Source: Phoronis australis (Eukaryota; Phoronida; Phoronidae). Taken from it: 64,000 nt of DNA. The notes beneath the pieces are model-generated. The model worked only from the letters and a program-made list of their open reading frames with translations. It ran no database searches and was not told where the DNA came from. Shown in pieces: positions 12,301-19,758 of this stretch (positions are counted from its first letter, which is position 1; every line of letters starts with the position of its first letter). The stretch is taken from contig NMRA01000306.1 in assembly GCA_002633005.1 (NCBI GenBank), positions 50,201 to 114,200 of the forward strand. The letters are read 5' to 3'. The translations under genes were made by a program, and so were the position numbers.

Positions 12301-15300
12301 AATGAGGAAAATATACGTTTACAGGATTCATCGGAAGCGACTGCTCAATTGTTAATGGCACACAACCAATAATCAAACGAGTTATCGGGCCTCGTGCCTG
12401 CGACAGACCCGAATGCCGTACGATTACAGTGGTAGGAGAAAATTTCGTAAATAATGAGCACGTGATGGGTATGGTGGAGGAATCTGTGAAAACGGTAAGG
12501 TTTAAGAGGATTTTACGGCTGGGGTGCACTTATCACTTGATAACAGAAAATGAATGGGAGGGATATAAAGCTATTATTGATTAAGAACGGAATTAAGATA
12601 GAAGGCGATTATCCCTTAATAAGATTTAACGTCCACAGTGAGGCATTTCTGAAATTAAAGCAGCTTTAAACTCACTTCCATAAAAAAACAAACTTTGAGA
12701 GCATTAACCGTTGAGACATTAGTCTCAGATTGTTATTTGGTCAAAGCTCAGGTGATTTCATATATTTCGCAAGAACTGGCAGGTTCGTTATTAGCAAAGA
12801 CCAGTCTCTACAATTTGGCTTATCACGGCGTGCCATTTTATGGACCGAGCATAGCTTCCATGAATTACAACCTCTCCGTCCTTTGCAAAGCCAGAAAGTA
12901 CTTCTCATCAGAGTGCAGTAGCGGATTTAAGGGAGGGGTATGGCCCCTTAAAATTCCGTTTGGAAGTACGGTGGTGCGAATGTCTGAAGGGCAAAATCCT
13001 GACTAATACTCTGCCCTGTCCCCCCTGACTCAAAATCCTGGATACGCCCCTGGATTGTGTAACAAGTTCCGATCCATTTTTGGCCGGTAAATGGTTTAAA
13101 TCAGAAGCTGGTTTCTTGGGGAGGATCGCGTTTATAGCCGGTTTAATTGATTATAGGTATGATAATTAGATATGCAAGCTCACGTGACTAACGTTTTCAG
13201 ATAATGCTGCATATTCTGGTTCTTTAACCTTTAATCAATTTATCCGGAGTAATTAATACACGAGTAGTAAAGAATTATCTAAATTGTCAAATTCGACTGC
13301 GCACGTGAATAACTGTAACAGGTGCCAATTTAGGACCGTCTATTGTAGCCTGGTCACTTCCAGTGTATGTGGCGTCAACAAATGATTAACTTTTTTCCAC
13401 CACCATTACTTACTACGGAGCTAAATGAAGAAGGATATTCCCAACGAAGACGAATGTTCCTAAATAAAGACGGATATTCCTAATGAAGACGAATATTCCT
13501 CATGAGGGTGGAAATTCCTAATCGGTGCCGAAATTGGATTTTGCCGAAGTCCTTGTTTCTCAGTTTCTTTAAATTCGGAAAAATGAAAATTTCATTGTTT
13601 CTTGTGGTCTGGATGCTGTCGTATTGGTAAAAACACACAAAATGTCTGCTCAAAATTTATTTTAATGAGCTTATATTCTAGACTTGAATAATGCTTTGCG
13701 ACAATCTCCATAAATCTTTTTGATAAACTGTGTACTTAAGATATGATACGACCTGGTGCTTGAAAATGTATCGTCACCGTTTCTTCCTTGAGAAAATTTA
13801 AGTAAAGCGCATCTAAATTCGTCAATGACTAGACATTCGTTATCGATACGCATGCACAAAGAATGTAATGCAAAACAACTGGACTTTCGTGTACATCCCC
13901 AGCTAATAATTAACGTGATACATATAAACATGTAAGCGGTTATACACAATATAGGCGACTTTCGCGGTACTCTAGTACCCTAATTAAAAACTTAGCCAGA
14001 GCCTGTGAAGAATTTAGAAACAATTTTTAAATTTAAAAATATACACCTTAGTCTAAGACATTCTGCATAGGCGGATTTAGGGGGGGCGGCACCCCCCTTG
14101 GTTGCTGCAAAAAATTGAACAGCAAGAGCGTAGGGAAATGTTGAGTTTATTAATTAACCCCGGTAATTAACATTCTACGGCGGAAACAAGATTGAAATGT
14201 GTGCAGTTTTAGTGTCTTTGGGGGGGGATCCAATTTCAAGTGTCAAATTCGGAACACGGCTCAATCGTAACGGAACTATGGCTAAAGTATAGGCTCTCCC
14301 GCAATATCCCAGGCGACCGGCAGTGGCGCTGCGCACTACGACTTCGTTTCCGTCGTCTACTTCACTGTGCAATAAAGAAAATTACTTCATTTTTTAAAGA
14401 AAATGGAATCTGAGAGACGAATATAAAACACAAGCTGCTGGTAAGATGTGAATTTTAATCGAAGCCTTATTGAATCACCCAGAAAATCATAATTCTCTCT
14501 TTGTCAAACCTTAAGACGATTTCCAAAGCAATCGCGTCATTAATGCCAACACAAAATAAAAGATTTGGTCTTTTGGACAATTGAAGACTATTTTAAATAC
14601 AACAATTTTATTACGAACTGATTGCTCAAAATATAAAAAGTGTAATAAACATTACAAAAAAAGGGTTTCGCGCGCAAACGCTGTGGACCATAAACAAGTA
14701 GGTCTCTTCATTCATTATTAGGAGTGAAATTGTGGTGGTGCAGTGTAAAGCCCGCGCGCGCTATCCGTCAGGTCGTGAGTTCGAGTCTGTGGGACTCATT
14801 TGCACTTTTTACTGTTTGACACTTTCTCCGCGTTTTTTTGCCTTTTTTCTTGGATAATACTTCGGGAATTAAGGAAAATGCTTGATTGTTAGAGGAAAAA
14901 ACAGAAAAATTTCCTGGGCCCTCTTCCCGACCTCCCCCCATTGGGTGCTAGGCGCATCTACAATTGTGCTTTGCGCAAATGTTTACAGACAAAATGTTGG
15001 GCCCCCTTGTGATATCCTAGATCCGCCACTGATCTGCATTCTGTATTAACGGTTATGTAAAATATATACATACACATACTCACGCACGCACACGCGAACA
15101 CGCACACTCATACCACAGAACGCGAACTATGCATTTCAAATTTTATTATGTAAACGTAATTATCTACAAAATGTTTCATAAAAGAAACAAACTTTTTAAG
15201 TTGATCCATATTCTTACCATCGCGTTTAGCTTTCGTATTTGACTGGTTAACTACGTAGCTTAGCTTTGAAGACTGATCAACACTCACTGGTTCACATTTT

Positions 15301-18104
15301 AGGAATATCTTGAACACGATTTCTCTTGTTATTTCAGCGTAACATGACAAGAATACACGGCCACGTCGTGACATGTGACTTTGTGAACGTGCATGAAATA
15401 GTTTGCCCGCTTCCGCCGGGAGCACTCAACGCTTCCCTTGGGACATACATCATACGCCTCAGTAATAATGGCGGCAAAAACTTTAACACTGCGTTCAACG
15501 TCACAAGAGTTGAAAAGACTCCCGATTGCGTCATGTGTACACACAGTGGAAAATGTACTATTAAGGTAAGAAGACACAATTGCGCTGCAATGCCTGAGAA
15601 ACAATAGACTGTTCAGTACTTTCATAGGAGACATCCGTGTATCAACTGGTGGCGACTGGTCACGTGGGACTGGATACTAGTGGCCTCTAGAGCACAAGGA
15701 GGGAGGAGGGAGGGAGGGAGGGAGCTAAGAAGTTTCCTCTGGCACGACCAGGTGTCGACAAGTGTCACCTCTCCTATTATACCGTTAAACCACTCACGTT
15801 CCACAGAGTTCTGTCTTAAGACTTACTAATTTGTTTTTCACCGATGTTTATTTCAGTCAAACTTTTGCCTTGTGGACAGTGTGTGTTATAGTCCTGGTAT
15901 CGTTGATGCTGCCAACAAAATGGTGTGCGATTCATCCGTATCGACTTCATCTATTATCAAAATTGCCGGTAATATTAGTTTGATTATTCTTTGCAGTCGT
16001 AGCGCGAAACATTTACAAAAATACAAGTGAGAGCAATTAGTCTCTGACATACCATATGTTGAACACATCACGTGACCTTTACTTAGAACGTTTTTAGCCA
16101 CAGTTCACGTGATATGAACAACCTATTGTTTGAACTGACTAGTAACTCCTAATTATACAATATCAAATATATCATATCATTTATAACAGCATAGTCTTCC
16201 AAAAGTGCAGAATCTAAAAATTGCTCATTTCTAATGTGCTTTCAGTGTGTTTTCCGTCATATTTTGAAAATTACTGTGGTATTTCCATTTTTTTATTCAT
16301 AAAGTAGAACGGTATTAATTATTATTTTGATATCTTGGCGTCTTCCACTTGGAATCTATACTTTCAAAAGACGATTTCTGACGCAACAGGAGCGAGAGTC
16401 CATCATGCTCTGTGTCTCCCAACAGGTATGCCGACACATAGTCCCATTATTTATTCCTCAGATACTCCATTCAAATACATAAATGCCGGAATCTACGTTC
16501 AGGGGTGCATGAAGTCCTTTCAAGAGGCCGGTTATCTGAGGTGCTCCCAAAATGTAGATTCTTAGTTATCTCTACACTATGTGGGCGGCGCAGCACTAAA
16601 AAAAGTGGTGGGCCTAAAGCTCCCTCTGCCCCCCTGTGGTGCACCGCCTATAGACCATGTGTGGCTTAGCACTGAAAAAATGGGGGCTATAGCCCCCCCG
16701 CAGCCCCCTATGGTGCGCCGTCCATGAGCTAACGTAAATATATTCTCGGTCTGTCCAACGCTTTAATACACCTATTTCAGACGGTGGTTGGGGAATGTGG
16801 ACGGCGTACGGCAAATGTACCACTGACTGTGGTCACGGACGGAAGGTAAGGACCAGGAAATGTGACTTACCTAAACCTACGTTGATGGGCCGGCTTTGTG
16901 ATGGCGAACATCGGCAAGAGATTGGTTGCTTCGAGAAACACTGTCCGCTGCAGTTAGAGAGTGAGTGACGAATCGATTGCAAAAGTAATATGCGCTTCAT
17001 AACTTTACTAGCAGTCTGGAACTTGCCGCATAATTTTAGGATGAAAAGTAGGATTTTAGTTGCGTTATGCTAGCATATTATGATTCGGTGTTCGTTCGGC
17101 GACGTGTCTGCGTGCTATTTGTCTTAACATGGCTGAAGACTCCTCAAAGTGCACATTTCTCCCGTTTCATTGTCTTCTATCACAAACACCAACCTTTGGA
17201 TAAAACCACTTGCCCTAACGGTCTCAAAGTTTCGAAAGAACTGACACTTTGTTATTGCGTGAGGTCAGGCTTTACAAGTTAACTTGTCGCGGAGTGTCAT
17301 TTTATGCGCAGAGGATGGTCTCAACTAATAAAGATCTACCAGTTCTTTGCCAATTCCTTCTCGCTGAGAGAGAATCAAGTTGAGGACTATTTTATATCGG
17401 TAACTTGTCTTAATCAAAGTTCCTTTCTTGGGCGCAACATTAGTTTGTAGACGTTTTAGTAGGTCTAACGTTCAGTGACCTCATCAAGACAGAACGGTTA
17501 ATTCAACAAATACCTAGCTCTAACAAAAATTGATTAAGTTTAAAAGGGAGCCACTTGTTGTGTATTTGGCGATTCGTGGATATAGCAATGCTTTTATGGT
17601 GTCAAACAGTGTTCGGGTCTCACGAAAAATTATCTATTAGCTCCTGTGTTCTACCGAGCATCTAGAGCAATGATACTTCTCATTCCAGCTGGTATTCCCT
17701 TGAACCACATCCTGTTTGGACTTTTTCTGCTCATAATCCTCGTCATTCTCGTGCTCAGTATCATAGCCGTAACCAAATGTGTCCGTCAACAGAATCGCAG
17801 GAACGTGGTGCGTTCGAAAAAGGCTGCGAGGGGTGAATTGAAGCGGGCGGAATGTGACGTGGATGAGTTTCCCATGGACGAGATGGATAAAAGATTGCAG
17901 AGACAGAGCCATGTGGACCAAGTCAGAACAAGAGACAGTCGTGCGGGTGCGAAATTTTGGTCTAGAAGAGACGAGAGCACCCTGGTGGACGTCGAAGAAA
18001 ATACGATTTCGCTGGAGCGTAGTGATCAATCGCCCAAACATTACAGAGAGAGACGTGTCCCTGAATCGAGACCCTCAACCCGAAGACAAAATTTCTTCAA
18101 CTGA
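251..18104 (+). CDS. VWDE-like transmembrane protein (VWD, EGF, IPT-like, TSP1, TM); 5'-partial, multi-exon
   Basis: Probable extracellular adhesion or matrix protein anchored in the plasma membrane. Joined exons: 251-372, 3784-3924, 5390-5593, 8929-9170, 10116-10361, 10710-10920, 11273-11465, 12325-12494, 15338-15565, 15857-15968, 16781-16960, 17641-18104 (2513 bp). Every junction keeps phase, giving 836 residues to the stop. Domain order: VWD fold (GCYYDFYDVGTF, then CGYFDGNGDNDF), Cys-rich segment, one EGF (CPGQCQSRGVCTNGICSC), an IPT/TIG-like beta region, a short Cys-rich segment, a TSP1 repeat (GGWGMWTAYGKCTTDCGHG), one membrane helix and a basic tail of about 110 residues. The VWD-to-Cys-rich order matches von Willebrand factor D and EGF domain proteins. 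Vertebrate VWDE is secreted and has many EGFs, so TSP1 plus TM is a different ending. Upstream exons lie left of the window. Orthology to VWDE is inferred from remembered family features. Confidence 0.85.
725..1568 (+). mobile_element. Family A element, copy 1 (GGCGGAT ends)
   Basis: Begins CATAGGCGGATTTAGGGG and ends with the inverse of CAGTGGCGGATCTAGG, imperfect terminal inverted repeats recalling hAT-type MITEs. Shares long internal tracts with the copies at 2776-3726 and 14066-15031, e.g. GTGTCAAATTCGGAACACGG. A second start motif at 683 suggests a tandem partial insertion. There is no transposase, so it is non-autonomous. It lies in the first intron of the VWDE-like gene. Confidence 0.75.
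1569..2775. other. Unassigned intron DNA between two family A copies
   Basis: No coding exon, RNA gene or clear repeat is recognised. The short open frames here lack splice signals and protein-like composition. Confidence 0.5.
2776..3726 (-). mobile_element. Family A element, copy 2 (inverted)
   Basis: Opens CAGTGGCAGATCTAGGATAT and closes CCCCAAATCCGCCTATG, the reverse of copy 1. On the minus strand it contains a tRNA-like segment at about 2986-3053 with TGGTGCAGTGGTAAAGC (A-box-like) and GAGTTCGAGTC (B-box-like). Ends 57 bp before the first VWD exon. Confidence 0.75.
3784..3924 (+). CDS. VWDE-like exon: start of VWD domain
   Basis: Pyrimidine-rich acceptor tttttttacag and donor GAG|GTAGCT; 47 codons, phase 0 at both ends. 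Encodes CNVTGNLYIRTLDGCYYDFY and DVGTFVFYKSKSRTFE, the hallmark VWD opening (C...DG..YDF...G.FV.Y). The element ending at 3726 lies only 57 bp upstream, close to the branch-point region. Confidence 0.88.
5390..5593 (+). CDS. VWDE-like exon: middle of VWD domain
   Basis: Acceptor atattttag and donor AAG|GTACAT; 68 codons, phase 0 at both ends. Begins VQIRTW directly after RTFE, the usual VWD continuation, and contains VYVCAVVVQEVSDVIAFDMC, which corresponds to the conserved C.....V..G.DV...D.C block. Confidence 0.87.
5936..6070 (+). mobile_element. Family B fragment (TGTTCCAT end)
   Basis: Starts TGTTCCATAGAAACAGGAAC and contains AACAGATATCTCGGAGTC, shared with the copies at about 6170-6947 (inverted) and 20667-21160. 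Only the first 130 bp or so is seen in this orientation. Confidence 0.6.
6170..6947 (-). mobile_element. Family B copy, inverted, split by a family C insertion
   Basis: Read on the minus strand it starts TGTTCCATCGAAACAGGAAC at 6947 and runs to 6721. It is interrupted by the family C element (6390-6720) and resumes to about 6170 with sequence matching 20940-21140 (tctatactctcaac, gaatattt, ctttcgagtg). No open reading frame of note. Confidence 0.65.
6390..6720. mobile_element. Family C MITE-like element with CATGCGCGCAC inverted ends
   Basis: 331 bp bounded by perfect 11-bp inverted repeats CATGCGCGCAC / GTGCGCGCATG. Inside, the G-rich tract and gttcgaacgagcccccc recur in the related copies at 9222, 25516 and 48355. 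Non-coding. One unresolved base at 6513. Confidence 0.72.
7543..8042. mobile_element. Foldback element with inverted arrays of a GGCCGGAC-type repeat
   Basis: A 500-bp inverted repeat. The left end GGGAATCAACAATTGGTCGG recurs inverted at the right end. Each arm (about 200 bp) is an array of diverged units of about 27 bp resembling GGCCGGACnTCAAAACCAAnT; the arms face each other across a spacer of about 100 bp (about 7750-7845). The overlapping open frames on + are by-products of the repeat. Confidence 0.7.
8234..8719 (-). CDS. Unrecognised 161-residue open reading frame in a VWDE-like intron
   Basis: ATG to stop, antisense to the host gene, in intron 5594-8928. Begins MIRQGATSRERNVDSADMTV and contains a basic stretch NPRKRREVLHLRLFRAVTNF. 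No family is recognised. It is long for chance in this AT-rich DNA, but there is no promoter, domain or splice evidence, so it may be a mobile-element relic or spurious. Confidence 0.2.
   Translation of the reverse strand: MIRQGATSRERNVDSADMTVPPPSTKQNTPAAPLSANDTYGPSCVVYYYLLRKTNCSYIKVNPRKRREVLHLRLFRAVTNFSRRVTLGSLCKWKPELIESVLQQFVIHFHVRVSKKLVSSEIDLLDSGTIASRCFRSVHAFVSCLSMSKIKRDFPLLTSRL
8929..9170 (+). CDS. VWDE-like exon: C-terminal half of VWD domain
   Basis: Acceptor cctttaag and donor GAG|GTAAGT; 242 bp, phase 0 in and 2 out. Encodes IYLPSGAVVGVSIRSWYGLS and then LCGYFDGNGDNDFMLPNHT. The GLCGxxDGxxxxDF block is the strongest VWD signature in the window. Confidence 0.92.
9222..9430 (+). mobile_element. 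Family C fragment
   Basis: Starts CATGCGCCCACCCAAGGGTG, followed by ggctcgaacgatcccc and motifs such as aaaaggtgcgcc and gagacaaaaagtccac shared with the element at 6390-6720. The right end is degraded. Confidence 0.55.
10116..10361 (+). CDS. VWDE-like exon: Cys-rich region after VWD
   Basis: Acceptor gactttcaacag. The frame runs from FWR|VHPHHSLFKQHA to KYKLCT and contains LWCNCKWGQPPDCGPD. The donor is a weak TGCAC|GTGTCA, chosen because the frame meets TAA at 10372 and because this donor restores phase into the next exon (LCT|LSKNVT). Confidence 0.78.
10710..10920 (+). CDS. VWDE-like exon: helical segment with conserved cysteines
   Basis: Acceptor tatttcctccag and donor GCA|GTGAGT; 211 bp, phase 2 in and 0 out. 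Contains YYNACQNAIETIAFYDDCRK and MFIDQCIRDYA. The spaced single cysteines and helical character fit the C8-like segment that follows VWD domains, but I cannot assign C8 firmly. Confidence 0.82.
11273..11465 (+). CDS. VWDE-like exon: EGF-like domain, first part
   Basis: Acceptor ttttatcgtcttag and donor TTTTTCAG|GTATGG; 193 bp, phase 0 in and 1 out. Ends with the EGF core CPGQCQSRGVCTNGICSCFS, with the glycine codon split across the junction. The final EGF cysteine comes from the exon at 12325, giving CSCFSG|FIGSDC. Confidence 0.87.
11543..11671 (+). CDS. Possible optional (symmetric) exon inside the EGF domain
   Basis: A 129-bp open segment with acceptor gtgtgttgcag and donor GCG|GTGAGA, in phase 1 on both sides. 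It can therefore be included or skipped without shifting frame. It would encode 43 residues (DNICVGFVANYFVKSDVQTS...KCCKCG) containing four cysteines. Inclusion would interrupt the canonical C-x-C-x-x-G-[FY]-x-G-x-x-C EGF ending. It is either a real cassette exon or a chance open frame; RNA reads would decide. Confidence 0.4.
12325..12494 (+). CDS. VWDE-like exon: end of EGF and start of IPT-like region
   Basis: Acceptor tatacgtttacag and donor ACG|GTAAGG; 170 bp, phase 1 in and 0 out. Opens with FIGSDCSIVNGTQPIIKRVI, closing the EGF, then CDRPECRTITVVGENF, like the family's IPT-like strand (C....C..V.V.G..F). The following intron (12495-15337) carries two mobile elements. Confidence 0.83.
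12915..13052. mobile_element. Short MITE (CAGTAGCGGATTTAAG ends)
   Basis: 138 bp starting CAGTAGCGGATTTAAGGGAG and ending TCCTGGATACGCCCCTG, imperfect terminal inverted repeats of the CAGxxGCGGAT type. Non-coding, in the intron between the IPT-like exons. Confidence 0.55.
14066..15031 (+). mobile_element. Family A element, copy 3
   Basis: 966 bp, CATAGGCGGATTTAGGGGGG at the left and the inverse of CAGTGGCGGATCTAGGATAT at the right. A 7-bp direct repeat CATTCTG at 14059-14065 and 15037-15043 may be a target duplication, though the right one sits 5 bp beyond the apparent end. Internal tRNA-like segment near 14722-14790 (gtggtgcagtg ... gtgagttcgagtctg). Confidence 0.75.
15060..15115. repeat. 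CA/CG-rich simple repeat
   Basis: Irregular alternating acac/gcac tract (cacatactcacgcacgcaca). Confidence 0.6.
15338..15565 (+). CDS. VWDE-like exon: IPT-like region and Cys linker
   Basis: Acceptor ctcttgttatttcag and donor AAG|GTAAGA; 76 codons, phase 0 at both ends. Encodes VVTCDFVNVHEIVCPLPPG, YIIRLSNNGGKNF and CVMCTHSGKCTIK. The CPLP turn, the SNNG strand and the closing C..C...G.C motif match what I recall of VWDE. Confidence 0.87.
15857..15968 (+). CDS. VWDE-like exon: Cys-rich linker
   Basis: Acceptor gtttatttcag and donor GCCG|GTAATA; 112 bp, phase 0 in and 1 out. Encodes SNFCLVDSVCYSPGIVDAAN and then MVCDSSV. The C....VCY.PG pattern continues the linker begun in the previous exon. 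Confidence 0.82.
16577..16735 (+). repeat. Two-copy tandem repeat, about 80-bp unit
   Basis: Two diverged copies, each with atgtg, ggcgcagcactaaaaaaa or ggcttagcactgaaaaaa, a G/C-rich block and ctatggtgcgccg or ctgtggtgcaccg. Lies in the intron just upstream of the TSP1 exon. Confidence 0.5.
16781..16960 (+). CDS. VWDE-like exon: thrombospondin type 1 repeat
   Basis: Acceptor acacctatttcag and donor GAGA|GTGAGT; 180 bp, phase 1 at both ends, which is typical of TSP1 module exons. Shows the W..W, C..DCGHG and R.R.C hallmarks (WGMWTAYGKCTTDCGHGRKV) and ends GCFEKHCPL with six cysteines. TSP1 repeats bind glycosaminoglycans and other matrix components. As a one-exon symmetric module it could have been added by exon shuffling. 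Confidence 0.93.
17641..18104 (+). CDS. VWDE-like terminal exon: transmembrane helix and cytoplasmic tail
   Basis: Acceptor aattatctattag; phase 1 in, stop TGA at 18102-18104. The helix LFGLFLLIILVILVLSIIAV is followed by a stop-transfer run of basic residues (VRQQNRRNVVRSKKAARG), so the N-terminal side is outside the cell. The charged tail of about 110 residues is rich in Arg, Asp and Ser, with no domain I recognise. Candidate poly(A) signals AATAAA lie at 18493-18498 and 18576-18581. Confidence 0.9.
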
Positions 18105-18599
18105 AAGTAATACGGTCTTTCGAAATGTGCGTGAATGTTGTTTGATCTTGGCCATTTTGCTCAAAATATTTATATTTTCAATATTTGTCAACGTTAGCTA
18201 GGTTGTGTGACGTGAAAAACACCGTACATAGGTATTTGGTACGATAAGCGTTCATGATGAGAGGTGAACTCTGAACTGACGTTTGCTAGGTGCGAAGATA
18301 TTCTGAAGGACACGTTGTGTGTCTTTCTACATTCTGAATTGTATTTTTTATGATTTAGGCTGAGATTTTTGAGATGTCAAAGTTATATTGGGTGCTGTTT
18401 AAGTGTGATTATTATTTTGGAACACCCCAATACATGCCATGACGAGTTTAGATTGTTATGCTTTTTCAATCCACACAAAAGTTGAACCGTGAAATAAAGC
18501 AAATTAACACTTCTTGTTTTCTATGATCATAATAGGGTTGGAATGGTGCTCATGGGTATTATTTTGGGGGTAACAAATAAAATTCTTAATTCATAATTC

Positions 18600-19581
18600 A
18601 TCTTGCTCTGATGTTGGCCTGTTTGTCCCAGCATTGTATCTCGCATTTTAACTTCAAAAACACTCTTTCGGCTTCATTTAAAAAAAATCATTAAACGGAT
18701 TTTAAAGCGATTCAGTTCAGTCGAAACTTAAGCCCAAAAATTAATATGCTCATTCAACACATCTTCAAATATTTTGAACTTAACTGAATTTATAAGAGTT
18801 TTTTAGTTTAATTTTGTTTTTGGTGCGAACCACCTAACATGTCAACCGTGGTGAGAGATAGCTGACTCGTGGCATTATGGGTACTCTCTCAAAGTAAACC
18901 ATACGCAACGAGGTTTCCGTGGAAACTCCTCCCAAGTAATAATCAAATGAAACAAACACTACAAAGGATGAAAATTTGGAAATGTTTATATTTTAGTCGC
19001 ATCGTTTGACTGACGAAACTCATGCTGTTTTCTAAATTGGTGACTGTAAACGAAAGGGTGTCTTAAGTTGTATGTTTAAGCACTGTACTTGGTTATGTGC
19101 TCTAATCCATAACTCCTCAAAGAAGCAGTCAATAATTTTGCTCTGTTTCAAAACATCTTAGTTGAGGAATGGCCTGATTGCCAGCATACTAAATGCACTT
19201 TTTATGTTCGATTTTTCAATACGGTAACGTAATCACGCTTTCGCCGTTCCATACTGGTTTCTCCCATAACTCAAAAATTAGTTCATTTTGCTAATGTGCG
19301 CCAGTATCAGAATTGCCTTCGTAAACACAAGTCAGTAAGGTTAGTGTGATCACGCGCTTCGCTCGTCACGCGTGGCGATATTTAGCGATATCGTGCGTGA
19401 TCTCGCTTTTATCGCAAGAAACGTACTGTACAGAACCAAACCCATGTCGCAATCTTACTGGCGAAACCCCAATGAGGTTGATTTGCTTTACACTATATAA
19501 CGTGATTTTACGTGATCTCACCAATTGCACAAGATATTATAATAGCCTTTATCAAAGGACTCCCGCACCCACCAATCATCT
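18600..19581. other. Intergenic spacer between convergent genes
   Basis: AT-rich DNA between the 3' ends of the VWDE-like gene and the calcium-sensor gene. No gene or repeat recognised. Confidence 0.5.
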
Positions 19582-19758
19582 TTATGATTCTATCAATATC
19601 TTATACAGTATCGAGTCATTTAAACATCCCTTCACGAATTCCTCAAGAGTCAAAACCCCATCTTGGTTCTCGTCCATATTCTTGAATATTTCTCTTGTTT
19701 TATCCTTCGGCGTCTCACTCATGATAGTCGGATCTTTTCCAGCCATCAAATAAATTGC
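19582..19758 (-). CDS. Calcium sensor exon 4 (EF4 and stop)
   Basis: Acceptor ttactatcctag; 58 codons plus TAA. Contains the EF4 loop [12 protein letters not shown] and ends [13 protein letters not shown]. Confidence 0.9.
   Translation of the reverse strand, partial: AIYLMAGKDPTIMSETPKDKTREIFKNMDENQDGVLTLEEFVKGCLNDSILYKILIES

Noticed and set aside
16335-16565. 76-codon + frame between the linker exon and the TSP1 exon
   Set aside because: Would need phase 1 splicing from 15968 and to 16781. The direct junction already gives the normal TSP1 start, and no domain is seen. Not fully excluded as an optional exon.
17854-18201. 115-codon + frame overlapping the last VWDE-like exon
   Set aside because: Shifted frame inside a well-supported coding exon; shadow.
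19346-19753. 135-codon + frame
   Set aside because: Antisense shadow of the calcium-sensor terminal exon and its flank.
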